DNA from: Novosphingopyxis baekryungensis DSM 16222
GTDB lineage: Bacteria; Pseudomonadota; Alphaproteobacteria; Sphingomonadales; Sphingomonadaceae
Length of the DNA: 64,000 nucleotides
Assembly: GCF_000420305.1 (NCBI RefSeq)
Contig: NZ_ATUR01000002.1
Span: 701,001 to 765,000 of the forward strand
Direction of reading: 5' to 3'
Shown here: piece by piece, positions 7,977 to 16,252 of the stretch
Numbering within the stretch: the stretch's first letter is position 1
How the letters are laid out: each line of letters opens with the position of its first letter
The notes under the pieces: generated by a model
The model's database searches: none
Told to the model about the DNA's origin: nothing
The model's input: the letters and a program-made list of their open reading frames with translations, nothing else
Position numbers and translations under genes: made by a program

Positions 7977-8267
7977 TTAGCGGTTCCTTTCCATCGCGCG
8001 GATCGTGTCCAGAGTGCGGTGCGGATCGTTGGTATCGGTGCGGCTGTCGTCCAGCCGGGTGGGGCGCCAGTCGGGATTATCGGCGGCAATGATGCGTTCG
8101 ATCGTCTCGATGCGTTCTTCATAGCGGCGGGCGGTCTCGTAGAGATCGGACAGCAGCTGTTCGTCGTCGTTCGTCAGGGTGGCGGTGGTTTTCCATTTCG
8201 TGATGTAGTGGAAGATCAGCCAGGGCAGCCCGATGAAGATGGCCGCAATTGCAAAAATGCCTTCCAT
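7977..8267 (-). CDS. pspB: Phage shock protein PspB
   Basis: 96 residues: N-terminal membrane segment (IFAIAAIFIGLPWLIFHYI), KWKTTATLTNDDEQLL, then the PspB helical domain LYETARRYEERIETIERII with DNPDW. This is the signature of PspB, which acts with PspC at the inner membrane to relay stress to PspA. The C-terminal ~20 residues (RLDDSRTDTNDPHRTLDTI) are an extension relative to the ~75-residue enterobacterial protein. It starts 4 bases after the pspA stop and is followed directly by pspC. Confidence 0.93.
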   Translation of the reverse strand: MEGIFAIAAIFIGLPWLIFHYITKWKTTATLTNDDEQLLSDLYETARRYEERIETIERIIAADNPDWRPTRLDDSRTDTNDPHRTLDTIRAMERNR

Positions 8268-8271
8268 CGGA

Positions 8272-8943
8272 TCAGCCCTCCTTCTTCATGGCTTGCTTCA
8301 TCGCCTGCAGCTCGTCGTCGACCTGATCGCTGTTTTCCAGCGCCGCGATTTCGTCGCCGAGCGTTTTGGGGCCTTCGCTGCCGAGGCGCAGGGCATCGGC
8401 GCGGCCCTGCGCTTCATCGACGCGCCGTTCGAGTATATCGAAGCGCGAGAAGGCATCCTTGACCTTTTCACCATTATACATGGAGCGCAGGCGCACCTGA
8501 TTTTCGGCGCTTTCCAGCCGCGTCATGATGTTGCTCTGGCGGCTGCGGGCATCCTGCAGCTTGTTCTGCAAATTCTGGATGTCGAGTTCGGACGCCTTGA
8601 GCGCGTCTTCCAGCACCGTGATCTCGGCGCGCAGCTGATCGCCCATATCGGTAGCCTTGCGCTTTTCGACGAGCGCGGCCTTGGCCAGATCCTCGCGGTC
8701 CTTGGACAGCGCGAGCTGCGCCTTTTCGGTCCAGTCCTGCTGCAGCGTATCGAGCTTGTCGATATGGCGGCGCAGTTCCTTCTGATCGGCGATGGTGCGG
8801 GCGGCGGATGCGCGCACCTCGACCAGCGTCTCTTCCATCTCCAGAATGATCATGCGGATCATCTTGGCCGGGTCTTCGGACCGGTCCAGGATTTCGGTGA
8901 CGTTCGCGGCGACGATGTCTCGCGTGCGGGAGAAAATACTCAT
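8272..8943 (-). CDS. pspA: Phage shock protein PspA (IM30 family)
   Basis: 223 residues from ATG 8943 (MSIFSRTRDIVAANV), preceded by AGGAG at 9-base spacing. The whole protein is the expected PspA/Vipp1 helical hairpin: DRSEDPAKMIRMIILEMEE, the long coil to residue ~180 and a short acidic C-terminal helix. PspA binds and inhibits PspF, and on stress assembles on the inner membrane to limit proton leakage. It is the second gene after the sigma-54 promoter at 9179-9194; the small ORF at 8982-9134 comes first. Family identification is certain; the longer in-frame extension to 9165 is out of the family and contains that other gene. Confidence 0.96.
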   Translation of the reverse strand: MSIFSRTRDIVAANVTEILDRSEDPAKMIRMIILEMEETLVEVRASAARTIADQKELRRHIDKLDTLQQDWTEKAQLALSKDREDLAKAALVEKRKATDMGDQLRAEITVLEDALKASELDIQNLQNKLQDARSRQSNIMTRLESAENQVRLRSMYNGEKVKDAFSRFDILERRVDEAQGRADALRLGSEGPKTLGDEIAALENSDQVDDELQAMKQAMKKEG

Positions 8944-8981
8944 CAGGCGTACTCCTAGGTTACTGTTACGGGCGGGGGCGC

Positions 8982-9134
8982 TCAGGCCAGATAGGTTGCG
9001 GTCTGCCCACCAGCCTGGCTCGGCTCGGCGGCCGCCATCAGTGAGGGGCCGAGCGCGTTCAGCAGAACCACCGATGCCATAAGCATGAATGCTAAGGCTG
9101 CGGCTGCCAGTCGCTGGCTCTTGAAATCGCGCAT
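8982..9134 (-). CDS. 50-residue hydrophobic peptide, first gene of the psp operon
   Basis: ATG at 9134 opens a 50-codon frame ending with TGA at 8982-8984. AGGGAG lies 7 bases upstream of the ATG, a strong ribosome-binding site. The product starts MRDFKSQRLAAAAL, has a hydrophobic stretch at residues ~9-35 (AFMLMASVVLLNALG) and ends polar (PSQAGGQTATYLA). It could be a single-pass membrane peptide or an exported peptide with an Ala-rich cleavage site after residue ~36. It sits between the sigma-54 promoter and pspA, with 38 bases to the pspA start, so it should be induced with PspA. I know no family for it. Confidence 0.68.
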   Translation of the reverse strand: MRDFKSQRLAAAALAFMLMASVVLLNALGPSLMAAAEPSQAGGQTATYLA

Positions 9135-9178
9135 GAGACGCTCCCTGAAAATGTTTATGTTCCATCTATCACCAGCTT

Positions 9179-9194
9179 TGCGAAAAGCGTGCCA
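9179..9194 (-). promoter_or_regulatory. Sigma-54 promoter of the psp operon
   Basis: On the minus strand the sequence TGGCACGCTTTTCGCA carries GG at -24 and GC at -12 with exactly 10 bases between, one mismatch (TCGC for TTGC) from the RpoN consensus. The expected start site is about 12 bases downstream, roughly 9168, leaving a short leader before the small ORF at 9134. The divergent gene encodes the matching activator PspF. Confidence 0.85.
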
Positions 9195-9220
9195 AGCTCA
9201 GAGAACGGCGGTTTTCGGCC

Positions 9221-9280
9221 ATATTTCACCAAAAGAGCATAACATATCTAGGTTTGTATTGCGACAGGTTGGTGAAATAT
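9221..9280. promoter_or_regulatory. Paired 12-bp inverted repeats, probable PspF binding sites
   Basis: ATATTTCACCAA at 9221-9232 is repeated exactly as its reverse complement TTGGTGAAATAT at 9269-9280. The two copies are 48 bases centre to centre. They lie about 55 and 105 bases upstream of the expected psp operon start, the distance range of PspF upstream activating sequences, and the second copy is 14 bases before the pspF ATG, which would allow autoregulation. Assignment to PspF rests on position. Confidence 0.7.
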
Positions 9281-9294
9281 GCCATTATTTGGGG

Positions 9295-10332
9295 ATGGAC
9301 CATAGCAGCAAGTTTATCGGACAATCCGGCGCCTTCCTGGACGCGGTCGAGCGCGCGTCCAAAGCCGCCGAGCTGAACCGTCCGGTGCTCGTCATCGGCG
9401 AGCGTGGCACGGGCAAGGAATTGATCGCGGAACGGCTGCATCGCCTGTCGCCGCGCTGGGGTGGTCCGCTCATCACGATGAACTGCGCCGCTTTGCCGGA
9501 AACGCTGATCGAGGCGGAATTGTTCGGCCATGAACAGGGCGCTTTTACCGGTGCCACGCGGGCCCGGGAAGGACGGTTCGAGGAGGCCGATGGCGGCACC
9601 CTGTTCCTGGACGAGCTGGGCACCTTGTCGATGGGCGCGCAGGAACGGCTGCTGCGCGCGGTGGAATATGGCGAAGTGACGCGGATCGGATCGTCGCGCC
9701 CGGTGCGGGTGGATGTGCGCATCGTTGCCGCCACCAATGCCCATCTGCCGGCCATGGTAGAGCAGAACAGCTTTCGCGCCGATCTGCTCGATCGGCTGAG
9801 CTTCGAGGTGGTCACGCTGCCGCCGCTGCGCGCGCGGGAAGGCGATGTGGCCGTGCTCGCCGAACATTTCGGGCGGCGCATGGCGGCGGAAATCGGCTGG
9901 GAGAGCTGGCCGGGCTTCGGCAAGCTGGCGGCCGAGGCGCTGGAGCGCCATGCCTGGCCCGGCAATGTGCGCGAGTTGCGCAATGTGGTGGAGCGCGCCG
10001 TCTATCGCTGGTCGGAAGCCGACGGCCCGGTCGATCACATCATTTTCGATCCGTTCAATTCACCCTGGCGCCCCGCCGTTGCCGCGTCCGCAGAAGAGGG
10101 CAAGGCGCGCAAGGATCTGTCGGAAAGCGTGGCGGATCACGCGCCGGCATCGAGCAGTCTCGATTTCGAGCAGATCACCGACCTGAAAGCGGCGACCGAA
10201 GCCTATGAGCGCAGCATCGTGGAATATGCGCTGGCCGCCAACCGCTATAATCAGCGGCAGACGGCCAAGGCGCTCGGCCTCAGCTATGATCAGATACGCC
10301 ACTGCATCAAGAAGCACGATCTGGCGAGCTGA
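9295..10332 (+). CDS. pspF: PspF, sigma-54 enhancer-binding activator of the psp operon
   Basis: 345 residues. There is no N-terminal sensory domain: the AAA+ domain starts at once (FIGQSGAFLDAVERAS), with Walker A GERGTGKE, the sigma-54 contact loop GAFTGA, Walker B GGTLFLDEL and the sensor region RVDVRIVAATN. A Fis-type helix-turn-helix closes the protein (NQRQTAKALGLSYDQIRH). This is the PspF layout; activity is held down by PspA. ATG 9295 was chosen because family members begin right before this motif; the frame stays open further upstream into the regulatory region. It is divergent from the operon it should control. Confidence 0.94.
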   Translation: MDHSSKFIGQSGAFLDAVERASKAAELNRPVLVIGERGTGKELIAERLHRLSPRWGGPLITMNCAALPETLIEAELFGHEQGAFTGATRAREGRFEEADGGTLFLDELGTLSMGAQERLLRAVEYGEVTRIGSSRPVRVDVRIVAATNAHLPAMVEQNSFRADLLDRLSFEVVTLPPLRAREGDVAVLAEHFGRRMAAEIGWESWPGFGKLAAEALERHAWPGNVRELRNVVERAVYRWSEADGPVDHIIFDPFNSPWRPAVAASAEEGKARKDLSESVADHAPASSSLDFEQITDLKAATEAYERSIVEYALAANRYNQRQTAKALGLSYDQIRHCIKKHDLAS

Positions 10333-10353
10333 AGCCCGGCAGATCGCCTTGGA

Positions 10354-11655
10354 TCAGTCGCCGAAAACCCGCGCAAAGATCGTGTCGATCTGCTTGAAGT
10401 GATAATCGAGGTTGAAGCGCTCCTCGATCTGTTCGTCGGACAATTTGGCCGTCACGTCCGGATCGGCCTTCAGCAGATCGAGCAGGCGTTTCTCGCCATC
10501 GGACTCCCACACCTGCATCGCGTTGCGCTGCACGATCCGGTAGGCATCCTCGCGGCTGATCCCGGCCTGCGTGAGCGCCAGCAGCACCCGCTGCGAGTGG
10601 ACGAGGCCGCCCATCTTGTCGAGATTGGCCTGCATCCGCTCCGGATAGATCACCAGCTTGTCGATAACGCCGGTGAGGCGGGCGAGGGCGAAGTCCAGCG
10701 TGATGGTGGCGTCCGGCCCGATATAGCGTTCGACCGAACTGTGCGAGATATCGCGCTCATGCCATAGCGCCACATTCTCCATGGCCGGCACGGCATAGCC
10801 GCGCACCATGCGCGCCAGCCCGGTGAGATTTTCGGTCAGTACCGGATTGCGCTTGTGCGGCATGGCGCTGGAGCCCTTCTGGCCCGGCGAGAAATATTCC
10901 TCCGCTTCGAGCACTTCGGTGCGCTGCAGATGGCGCACCTCGGTCGCCAGCCGCTCGACCGAGCTGGCGATGACGGCCAGCGTGGCGAAATACATGGCGT
11001 GCCGATCGCGCGGGATGACCTGGGTGGAGACAGGCTCCACGCTCAGCCCCATTTTCTCGGCGACATGCGCCTCCACCTTGGGATTGATATTGGCAAAGGT
11101 GCCGACCGCGCCGGAAATGGCGCAGGTGGCAATCTCCTCGCGCGCCAGCTTCAGCCGCGCGCGGTTCCGGTCGAACTCGGCATAGGCCTGTGCCAGCTTC
11201 ATGCCAAAGGTCAGCGGCTCGGCATGGATGCCGTGGCTGCGCCCGATGGTGGGGGTGAACTTGTGCTCCAGCGCGCGGCGTTTGATGGCGTCCAGCAGCT
11301 TGTCCATATCCTCCAGCAGGATATCGGTGGCGCGCGCCAGCTGTACCGCCAGACAGGTGTCGAGCACGTCGGAGCTGGTCATGCCCTGATGCATGAAGCG
11401 TGCTTCGGGGCCGACATGTTCGGCGACATTCGTCAGGAAGGCGATCACGTCATGCTTCACCTCGGCCTCGATCGCGTCGATCCGGTCGACCTCGAACGCG
11501 CCCTTGTCCCAGATCGCCTTGGCCGCTTCCCTTGGAACCACGCCCAGCTCGGCCAGCGCGTCGGTGGCGTGCGCCTCGATCTCGAACCAGATGCGGAACT
11601 TCGATTCCGGCTCCCAGATGGCGGCCATATCGGGGCGGGAATAACGGGGGACCAT
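10354..11655 (-). CDS. purB: Adenylosuccinate lyase
   Basis: 433 residues with the fumarase/aspartase-superfamily signature GSSAMPHKRNP near residue 265, the catalytic-histidine region TIGRSHGIHAEP and the N-terminal MVPRYSRPDMAAIWEPESKF typical of PurB. It cleaves SAICAR to AICAR and adenylosuccinate to AMP in purine synthesis. It converges with pspF and stands as a single gene. Length is normal and no motif is missing. Confidence 0.97.
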   Translation of the reverse strand: MVPRYSRPDMAAIWEPESKFRIWFEIEAHATDALAELGVVPREAAKAIWDKGAFEVDRIDAIEAEVKHDVIAFLTNVAEHVGPEARFMHQGMTSSDVLDTCLAVQLARATDILLEDMDKLLDAIKRRALEHKFTPTIGRSHGIHAEPLTFGMKLAQAYAEFDRNRARLKLAREEIATCAISGAVGTFANINPKVEAHVAEKMGLSVEPVSTQVIPRDRHAMYFATLAVIASSVERLATEVRHLQRTEVLEAEEYFSPGQKGSSAMPHKRNPVLTENLTGLARMVRGYAVPAMENVALWHERDISHSSVERYIGPDATITLDFALARLTGVIDKLVIYPERMQANLDKMGGLVHSQRVLLALTQAGISREDAYRIVQRNAMQVWESDGEKRLLDLLKADPDVTAKLSDEQIEERFNLDYHFKQIDTIFARVFGD

Positions 11656-11737
11656 AAGAGCACCTTCAGTTCTGCGAGCGATGCCGCGCGGCTAGCAGAG
11701 CGCGCCGTTCCGGGCAAAAGCAAATGCAGTTGCAGCC

Positions 11738-11764
11738 AGCATGCGCAAGGTTTATGCGTATGCT
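11738..11764. promoter_or_regulatory. Inverted repeat ahead of ccdAB, probable autoregulatory operator
   Basis: AGCATGCGCA and TGCGTATGCT flank a 7-base spacer and match at 9 of 10 positions. The dyad ends 21 bases before the ccdA ATG. Toxin-antitoxin operons of this type are repressed by the CcdA-CcdB complex bound to such repeats. Confidence 0.55.
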
Positions 11765-11785
11765 GCTGTTGAAAGGAGCTTTGCC

Positions 11786-12019
11786 ATGAATGCCCTGCCG
11801 CCCCGCAAGGCCACCAATCTCTCGCTGGATGCCGCGCTTGTCGACGATGCGCGCGCGCTCGACGTCAATCTGTCGCGCGCTGCAGAGGAAGGGCTGCGCA
11901 AGGCCGTCGCCGCGGAGAAGGGCAGGCGCTGGCTGGAAGAGAATCGGGCGGCGATAGAGAGTTCGAACGATTATATCCGCAAGCATGGATTGCCGCTCGC
12001 AAAGTACCGCCAGTTCTGA
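11786..12019 (+). CDS. ccdA: CcdA-like antitoxin
   Basis: 77 residues beginning MNALPPRKATNLSLDAALVD. The N-terminal half fits the ribbon-helix-helix DNA-binding domain of CcdA (short strand, then LVDDARALDVNLSRAAEEGL); the C-terminal half (RRWLEENRAAIESSNDYIRK, then GLPL) is the acidic tail that wraps the toxin, with the family motif W-EN--AI---N----G-P. AAAGGAG precedes the ATG by 8 bases. The stop TGA overlaps the ccdB ATG by one base. The antitoxin neutralises CcdB and co-represses the operon. Confidence 0.9.
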   Translation: MNALPPRKATNLSLDAALVDDARALDVNLSRAAEEGLRKAVAAEKGRRWLEENRAAIESSNDYIRKHGLPLAKYRQF

Positions 12020-12318
12020 TGGCGCAATATGATCTGCATGAAAGCGATGACCCGGACACGTTGCTCCTCGACGTCCAGTCAGACATCCTGTCCGGATATG
12101 AAAACCGGATCGTCATTCCGGTGCAACGGCCCCACATCGCGCCGATTGTTGCCAAGCGGCTGAATCCGGTGGTGGCGGTTGCGGGAGAGCCACATGTGCT
12201 GGTCACGCAATTCCTGGCTGCGGTACCCGTGGAAGCGCTTGGCGCTATGGTGACCAGCCTCAGCGAGCGGCACTTGGAAATTACCGACGCGGTAGATTTC
12301 CTCCTGCACGGTTACTGA
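12019..12318 (+). CDS. ccdB: CcdB-like gyrase-inhibitor toxin
   Basis: 99 residues in the CcdB fold: MAQYDLHESDD, LLLDVQSDIL, RIVIPVQRP, LNPVVAVAGEPHVLVTQFLA and DAVDFLLHGY. F-plasmid CcdB kills by trapping DNA gyrase and depends on its C-terminal Trp-Gly-Ile; this protein ends His-Gly-Tyr, so the gyrase contact may differ. Reading frame is intact and coupled to ccdA. It is a chromosomal copy between purB and radC, with only 7 bases to the convergent radC stop, so there are no signs of a surrounding plasmid or prophage. Confidence 0.88.
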   Translation: MAQYDLHESDDPDTLLLDVQSDILSGYENRIVIPVQRPHIAPIVAKRLNPVVAVAGEPHVLVTQFLAAVPVEALGAMVTSLSERHLEITDAVDFLLHGY

Positions 12319-12325
12319 CCCCCGC

Positions 12326-13012
12326 TCAGATCAGCCCCTGGCTGCGCATGCTGCTGTGGCCGTCCTTGCCGATGATCAGATGATCGTGCAGCTGAATGTT
12401 CAGCCGCTTGCCCGCCTCCAATATATCGCGGGTCAGCGCGATGTCGGCGCGGCTGGGCGTGGGATCGCCGCTGGGATGGTTGTGCACCAGGATCAGCGCG
12501 GCGGACCCCAGATCCAGCGCGCGGCGGATGATCTCACGCGTATAGACCGCCGCTTCGTCGATCGAGCCCTCGCTGACCAGATCATCGCGAATCAGGCGGT
12601 TCTTGCTGTCCAGATGCAGCACGCGCACCCGCTCTGTGGTGCGATGGGCCATATCGGCATGCAGATAATCCGATAGCGCCTGCCAGCTGGACAGGACCGG
12701 CCGTGTGCGCGCCGGCTCGCTGATCATACGCAGCGCTGCAGCCTGCACGATCTTGAGCGCTGCCGTGCTGGTATCGCCCATGCCCGGCTGTTTTGCGATG
12801 GACTCGCTGTCGGCGCTCAGCAGCGCCGAAAACCCGCCAAATTCCCCGATCAGCGTCTTGGCCAGCGCTTTGGTGTCGCGGCGCGGAATGGCGAGCGCCA
12901 GCAGATATTCGATCAGCTCATGATCGCTCAGGGCATCGCCGCCCTGCCGCAACAAACGCTCGCGCAGGCGTTCGCGATGCCCCTTGCCGTGATGTGCCTG
13001 TGTCTCGCTCAT
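12326..13012 (-). CDS. radC: RadC/JAB-domain DNA repair protein
   Basis: 228 residues from ATG 13012 (MSETQAHHGKGHRERL). An N-terminal helix-hairpin-helix region (SDHELIEYLLALAIPRRDTK) is followed by the JAB/MPN+ metal site with the motif HNHPSGDPTPS near residue 180 and the upstream glutamate in VSEGS. RadC proteins were named for a repair phenotype; the metalloprotease-like domain's substrate is unsettled. Usual length; divergent from the ydbH operon. Confidence 0.93.
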   Translation of the reverse strand: MSETQAHHGKGHRERLRERLLRQGGDALSDHELIEYLLALAIPRRDTKALAKTLIGEFGGFSALLSADSESIAKQPGMGDTSTAALKIVQAAALRMISEPARTRPVLSSWQALSDYLHADMAHRTTERVRVLHLDSKNRLIRDDLVSEGSIDEAAVYTREIIRRALDLGSAALILVHNHPSGDPTPSRADIALTRDILEAGKRLNIQLHDHLIIGKDGHSSMRSQGLI

Positions 13013-13090
13013 GATTCGTCGCCCCCTCGACTGACGTAGCGAAAGCCATAATGATTGAAACCCCGCCGGCTTTGAAGCAAAGCCCTGCCC

Positions 13091-16000
13091 GTGGAAGCTG
13101 CGGATGAGCCCCAACCCAGAAGCCGGCGTTTCCGGCGTCGCCATATATTTTACGGCGCGCTGTTCCTGTTCGTGGCACTGCTGCTGTTCGCCTGGGTGCA
13201 GCGCGCGCAGATTGCGGACGGCTTCGTGCAGGACGAGCTGGCCAAGCGCGATGTGCGCGCCGCCTACAAGATCGCCGAAATCGGCCTGAAAACCCAGCGT
13301 ATCGAGGATGTGGTGATCGGCGATCCCACCCGGCCCGATCTGACGGCCAACTGGGTGGAGATCGACGTGGTGCCCAATGGGCTGGGCGCCAAGGTGCTGC
13401 GTGTGCGCGCCGATGGAGTGCGGCTATATGGGCGATTGACGGACAAGGGCCTGAGCTTCGGGGAGATCGACAAGTTTCGCGATCCGGCCAGCACCGCCCC
13501 ATTTTCCCTGCCCGACATCTTCGCCACGCTGTCCGACGCGCGGGTCCGGCTAACGACGGATTTTGGCGATGTCGGGCTGAAGCTGGTGGGGCAGGGTCGG
13601 CTGGCCGATGGGTTCGAGGGGCAGGTGGCCGCGGTGACGGACCGGCTGACGCTGGCCGGTTGCAATGCCGGGCGATCGACCTTTTTCGGCACGCTCTCCA
13701 TCAAGAAGGGGCAGCCGCATATCGCGGGGCCGCTGCGCAATGGCGGCGTAACGTGCGACGGTTTTGCCGTCGGCGGCATGGAGCACGCTTTGCAGCTCAC
13801 CCTGTCCGACGATCTGAAAAGCTGGACCGGCGATACCCGCTTCGATGCCGCCCGCATTTCCGCGCGCGATTACCGCGTGGCCGGCATGACCGGGTCGGTC
13901 GATTTTTACGGCAATGGACAGCGCAACCAGTTCCAGGTCGATCTGGATGCGAACGGCCTTGGCGGGCCGGAATTCTCCGCGCAGCGGGCGGCGTTGAAAG
14001 GCCAGCTGCGGCTCAGCCAGGGCGATCAGGGAATGCGCGCCAGCTTCAACGGCGAACCACGGGTCACGGGGCTGCGGCTGGCCGGCGATCTGGTGGCGCC
14101 GGTCGATGCGGCGGCGCGCGGCCTCGGGTCCACGCCGCTCCAACCCATATTGCGCCAGTTGGCCACGGCAGGGCGCGCCGCGCTGCGTGCGATCGATCTG
14201 TCGGCTACGCTAGAGGCGGCGGTTGGCGGCGCGGGCAAGCAATATGCCCTTCTGAAAGGTCTGCGCGCGGACGCCGCGTCCGGTGCTTCGGCGCGCCTGG
14301 TCGATGATCTGCGGATCGAGCGGACGGCCAGTGGCTGGAGCCCGCGGCTGGACGGGCAGATCCGGCTGGCCGGTGGCGGCCTGCCGGAAGCGGTGCTGGA
14401 CCTGACCCCTTCCGGCAATGGATTTGCCGGACGCTTGCAGATGGCCGATTATGGCACGGCCGATGCGCGGCTTTCCCTGCCGGAGCTGGCTTTCCGTCCG
14501 GTGCGCGGCGGGACCGATCTTGCCGGACGGGCGCGGATGACCGGCCCGCTATTTGGCGGTTATGTCACCAATCTCGATCTGCCGGTGCAAGCCTTGATTG
14601 CAAGTGGCGGCACGCTGGCCCTGTGGAATAGCTGCCAGTCGATCGGTTTCGATGCCTTCCGCCTTTCCAGCCTGAGCCTCGGCGCGGATCGCCTGCGCGT
14701 CTGCCCCCGCTCCGGATCGCTGCTGCGCGTGGGCAATGGTCCGGCGCGCGCCGATGCCCGCGTCCTCTCACCCGCTGTGGAAGGCCGGCTTGCGGGCACG
14801 CCGATCAGCATCGCCGCCAATGGGGTGGACGTGACGCTGAAGGGTTTCGCGGCGCAGGCGCTGGCGGTGCGGCTCGGCACGCCGGAAAGCCGCACGCTGT
14901 TCGATGCTGCAAGCTTTACCGGGCGGTTCGGCGGCCAGGGACTGAGCGGCGACATGACCGGCGGGGCAGGGCGCATCGGCAATGTGCCGCTGCTGCTGAG
15001 CGAAGCCGATGGCGACTGGACGTTGCGGCAGGGCGTGTTCGATCTGGCCGGAAGCCTGCGCGTGGACGATGCCGCCCAGCAGAACCGGTTCGAACCGATG
15101 CGCGCGCGCGACGTCACGCTGCGCTTTGCCGACAACCGCATCACCGCCAGCGGGGTTCTGGCCGAACCGCGCACCGGCACCCGGGTCGCCGATGTGGATC
15201 TGATCCATCGCTTCGGCGATGCTTCGGGGCAGGCGGACTTCACCGTGCGTGCGCTGCGGTTCGACAAGGATCTGCAGCCCGACGCCCTGACCCGGCTGGC
15301 GCTCGGCACCGTGGCCAATGTCGATGGCAGCATATCCGGCACCGGGCGGATTAACTGGACCGGAGACCGTGTGACCAGCACGGGCACGTTCACCACCGAT
15401 GGGCTGGATCTGGCCGCGCCCTTCGGCCCGGTGGAAAATCTGGCCGGCACGATCCGCTTTACCGATCTCCTCGGTCTGGAAACCGCGCCGGGCCAGATAC
15501 TGACGCTGGGCACTGTCAGTCCCGGCCTCGATGTGTTCGACGGCGTGCTGCGTTACCGGCTGCTGCCGGGCCAGCGGGTGCAGATAGAAGGGGCGGACTG
15601 GCCCTTCGCCGGCGGCGTCATTCATCTGGACCCCACCATATTGGATATGGCGGGCGATGCGCCGAAATTGCTGACTTTTGACGTGACCGGTATGGACATT
15701 GCGGTGTTCCTGCAGCGCTTCGGGTTCGACAATCTGCAGGCGACCGGGGTTTTCGACGGCACGCTGCCGATGATTTTCGACCAGTCCGGCGGACGAATCG
15801 AGGGCGGGCGGCTGGTCTCGCGCGAGGGCGGCGGGACGATCGCCTATATCGGCGATCTCACCTATAAGGACCTGTCCTATTTCGCCAATCTGGCCTTCGA
15901 CATGCTGAAGTCGATCCGCTACCGCGATCTCACCATCGGCCTGGACGGCGATCTTGGGGGCGAAATGGTGACGCAGGTGAAGTTTTCCGGTCTGCAGCAG

Positions 16001-16252
16001 GGGGAGGGCGCACAGCGCAACTTCATCACGCGGGAGATCGCCAAGCTGCCGATCCAGTTCAACGTCAATGTGCGCGGGCCATTCCTGCAGCTCATCGGCG
16101 CGGTCAAAAGCTATTATGACCCCAGCCTGCTGATCAAGCAGAACCTGCCCAGCCTGATCGAACAGCAGCAGAATTTGAATGAAATCCAGAAGCGGCTGGA
16201 GGAGGATAGCGCTCCGGGCGTTCAGCCAAGGGAAAGCGAGAGCATGCCATGA
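13091..16252 (+). CDS. ydbH: YdbH family AsmA-like envelope protein
   Basis: 1053 residues. An N-terminal membrane anchor (residues ~20-38, IFYGALFLFVALLLFAWVQ) is followed by a very long beta-rich region of alternating short strands, as in AsmA-like bridge proteins, and the YdbH C-terminal domain from residue ~830 (GTLPMIFDQSGGRIEGGRLV, then FANLAFDMLKSIRYRDLTI). YdbH, with YhdP and TamB, is known to move phospholipids between inner and outer membranes. The two following genes are its usual partners and overlap it by ATGA. The start is GTG 13091; no better start is in frame. Confidence 0.88.
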   Translation: MEAADEPQPRSRRFRRRHIFYGALFLFVALLLFAWVQRAQIADGFVQDELAKRDVRAAYKIAEIGLKTQRIEDVVIGDPTRPDLTANWVEIDVVPNGLGAKVLRVRADGVRLYGRLTDKGLSFGEIDKFRDPASTAPFSLPDIFATLSDARVRLTTDFGDVGLKLVGQGRLADGFEGQVAAVTDRLTLAGCNAGRSTFFGTLSIKKGQPHIAGPLRNGGVTCDGFAVGGMEHALQLTLSDDLKSWTGDTRFDAARISARDYRVAGMTGSVDFYGNGQRNQFQVDLDANGLGGPEFSAQRAALKGQLRLSQGDQGMRASFNGEPRVTGLRLAGDLVAPVDAAARGLGSTPLQPILRQLATAGRAALRAIDLSATLEAAVGGAGKQYALLKGLRADAASGASARLVDDLRIERTASGWSPRLDGQIRLAGGGLPEAVLDLTPSGNGFAGRLQMADYGTADARLSLPELAFRPVRGGTDLAGRARMTGPLFGGYVTNLDLPVQALIASGGTLALWNSCQSIGFDAFRLSSLSLGADRLRVCPRSGSLLRVGNGPARADARVLSPAVEGRLAGTPISIAANGVDVTLKGFAAQALAVRLGTPESRTLFDAASFTGRFGGQGLSGDMTGGAGRIGNVPLLLSEADGDWTLRQGVFDLAGSLRVDDAAQQNRFEPMRARDVTLRFADNRITASGVLAEPRTGTRVADVDLIHRFGDASGQADFTVRALRFDKDLQPDALTRLALGTVANVDGSISGTGRINWTGDRVTSTGTFTTDGLDLAAPFGPVENLAGTIRFTDLLGLETAPGQILTLGTVSPGLDVFDGVLRYRLLPGQRVQIEGADWPFAGGVIHLDPTILDMAGDAPKLLTFDVTGMDIAVFLQRFGFDNLQATGVFDGTLPMIFDQSGGRIEGGRLVSREGGGTIAYIGDLTYKDLSYFANLAFDMLKSIRYRDLTIGLDGDLGGEMVTQVKFSGLQQGEGAQRNFITREIAKLPIQFNVNVRGPFLQLIGAVKSYYDPSLLIKQNLPSLIEQQQNLNEIQKRLEEDSAPGVQPRESESMP

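Noticed and set aside
10855..11772. 305-codon frame antisense to purB
   Set aside because: Mirrors the complete purB gene; no ribosome-binding site or homology.
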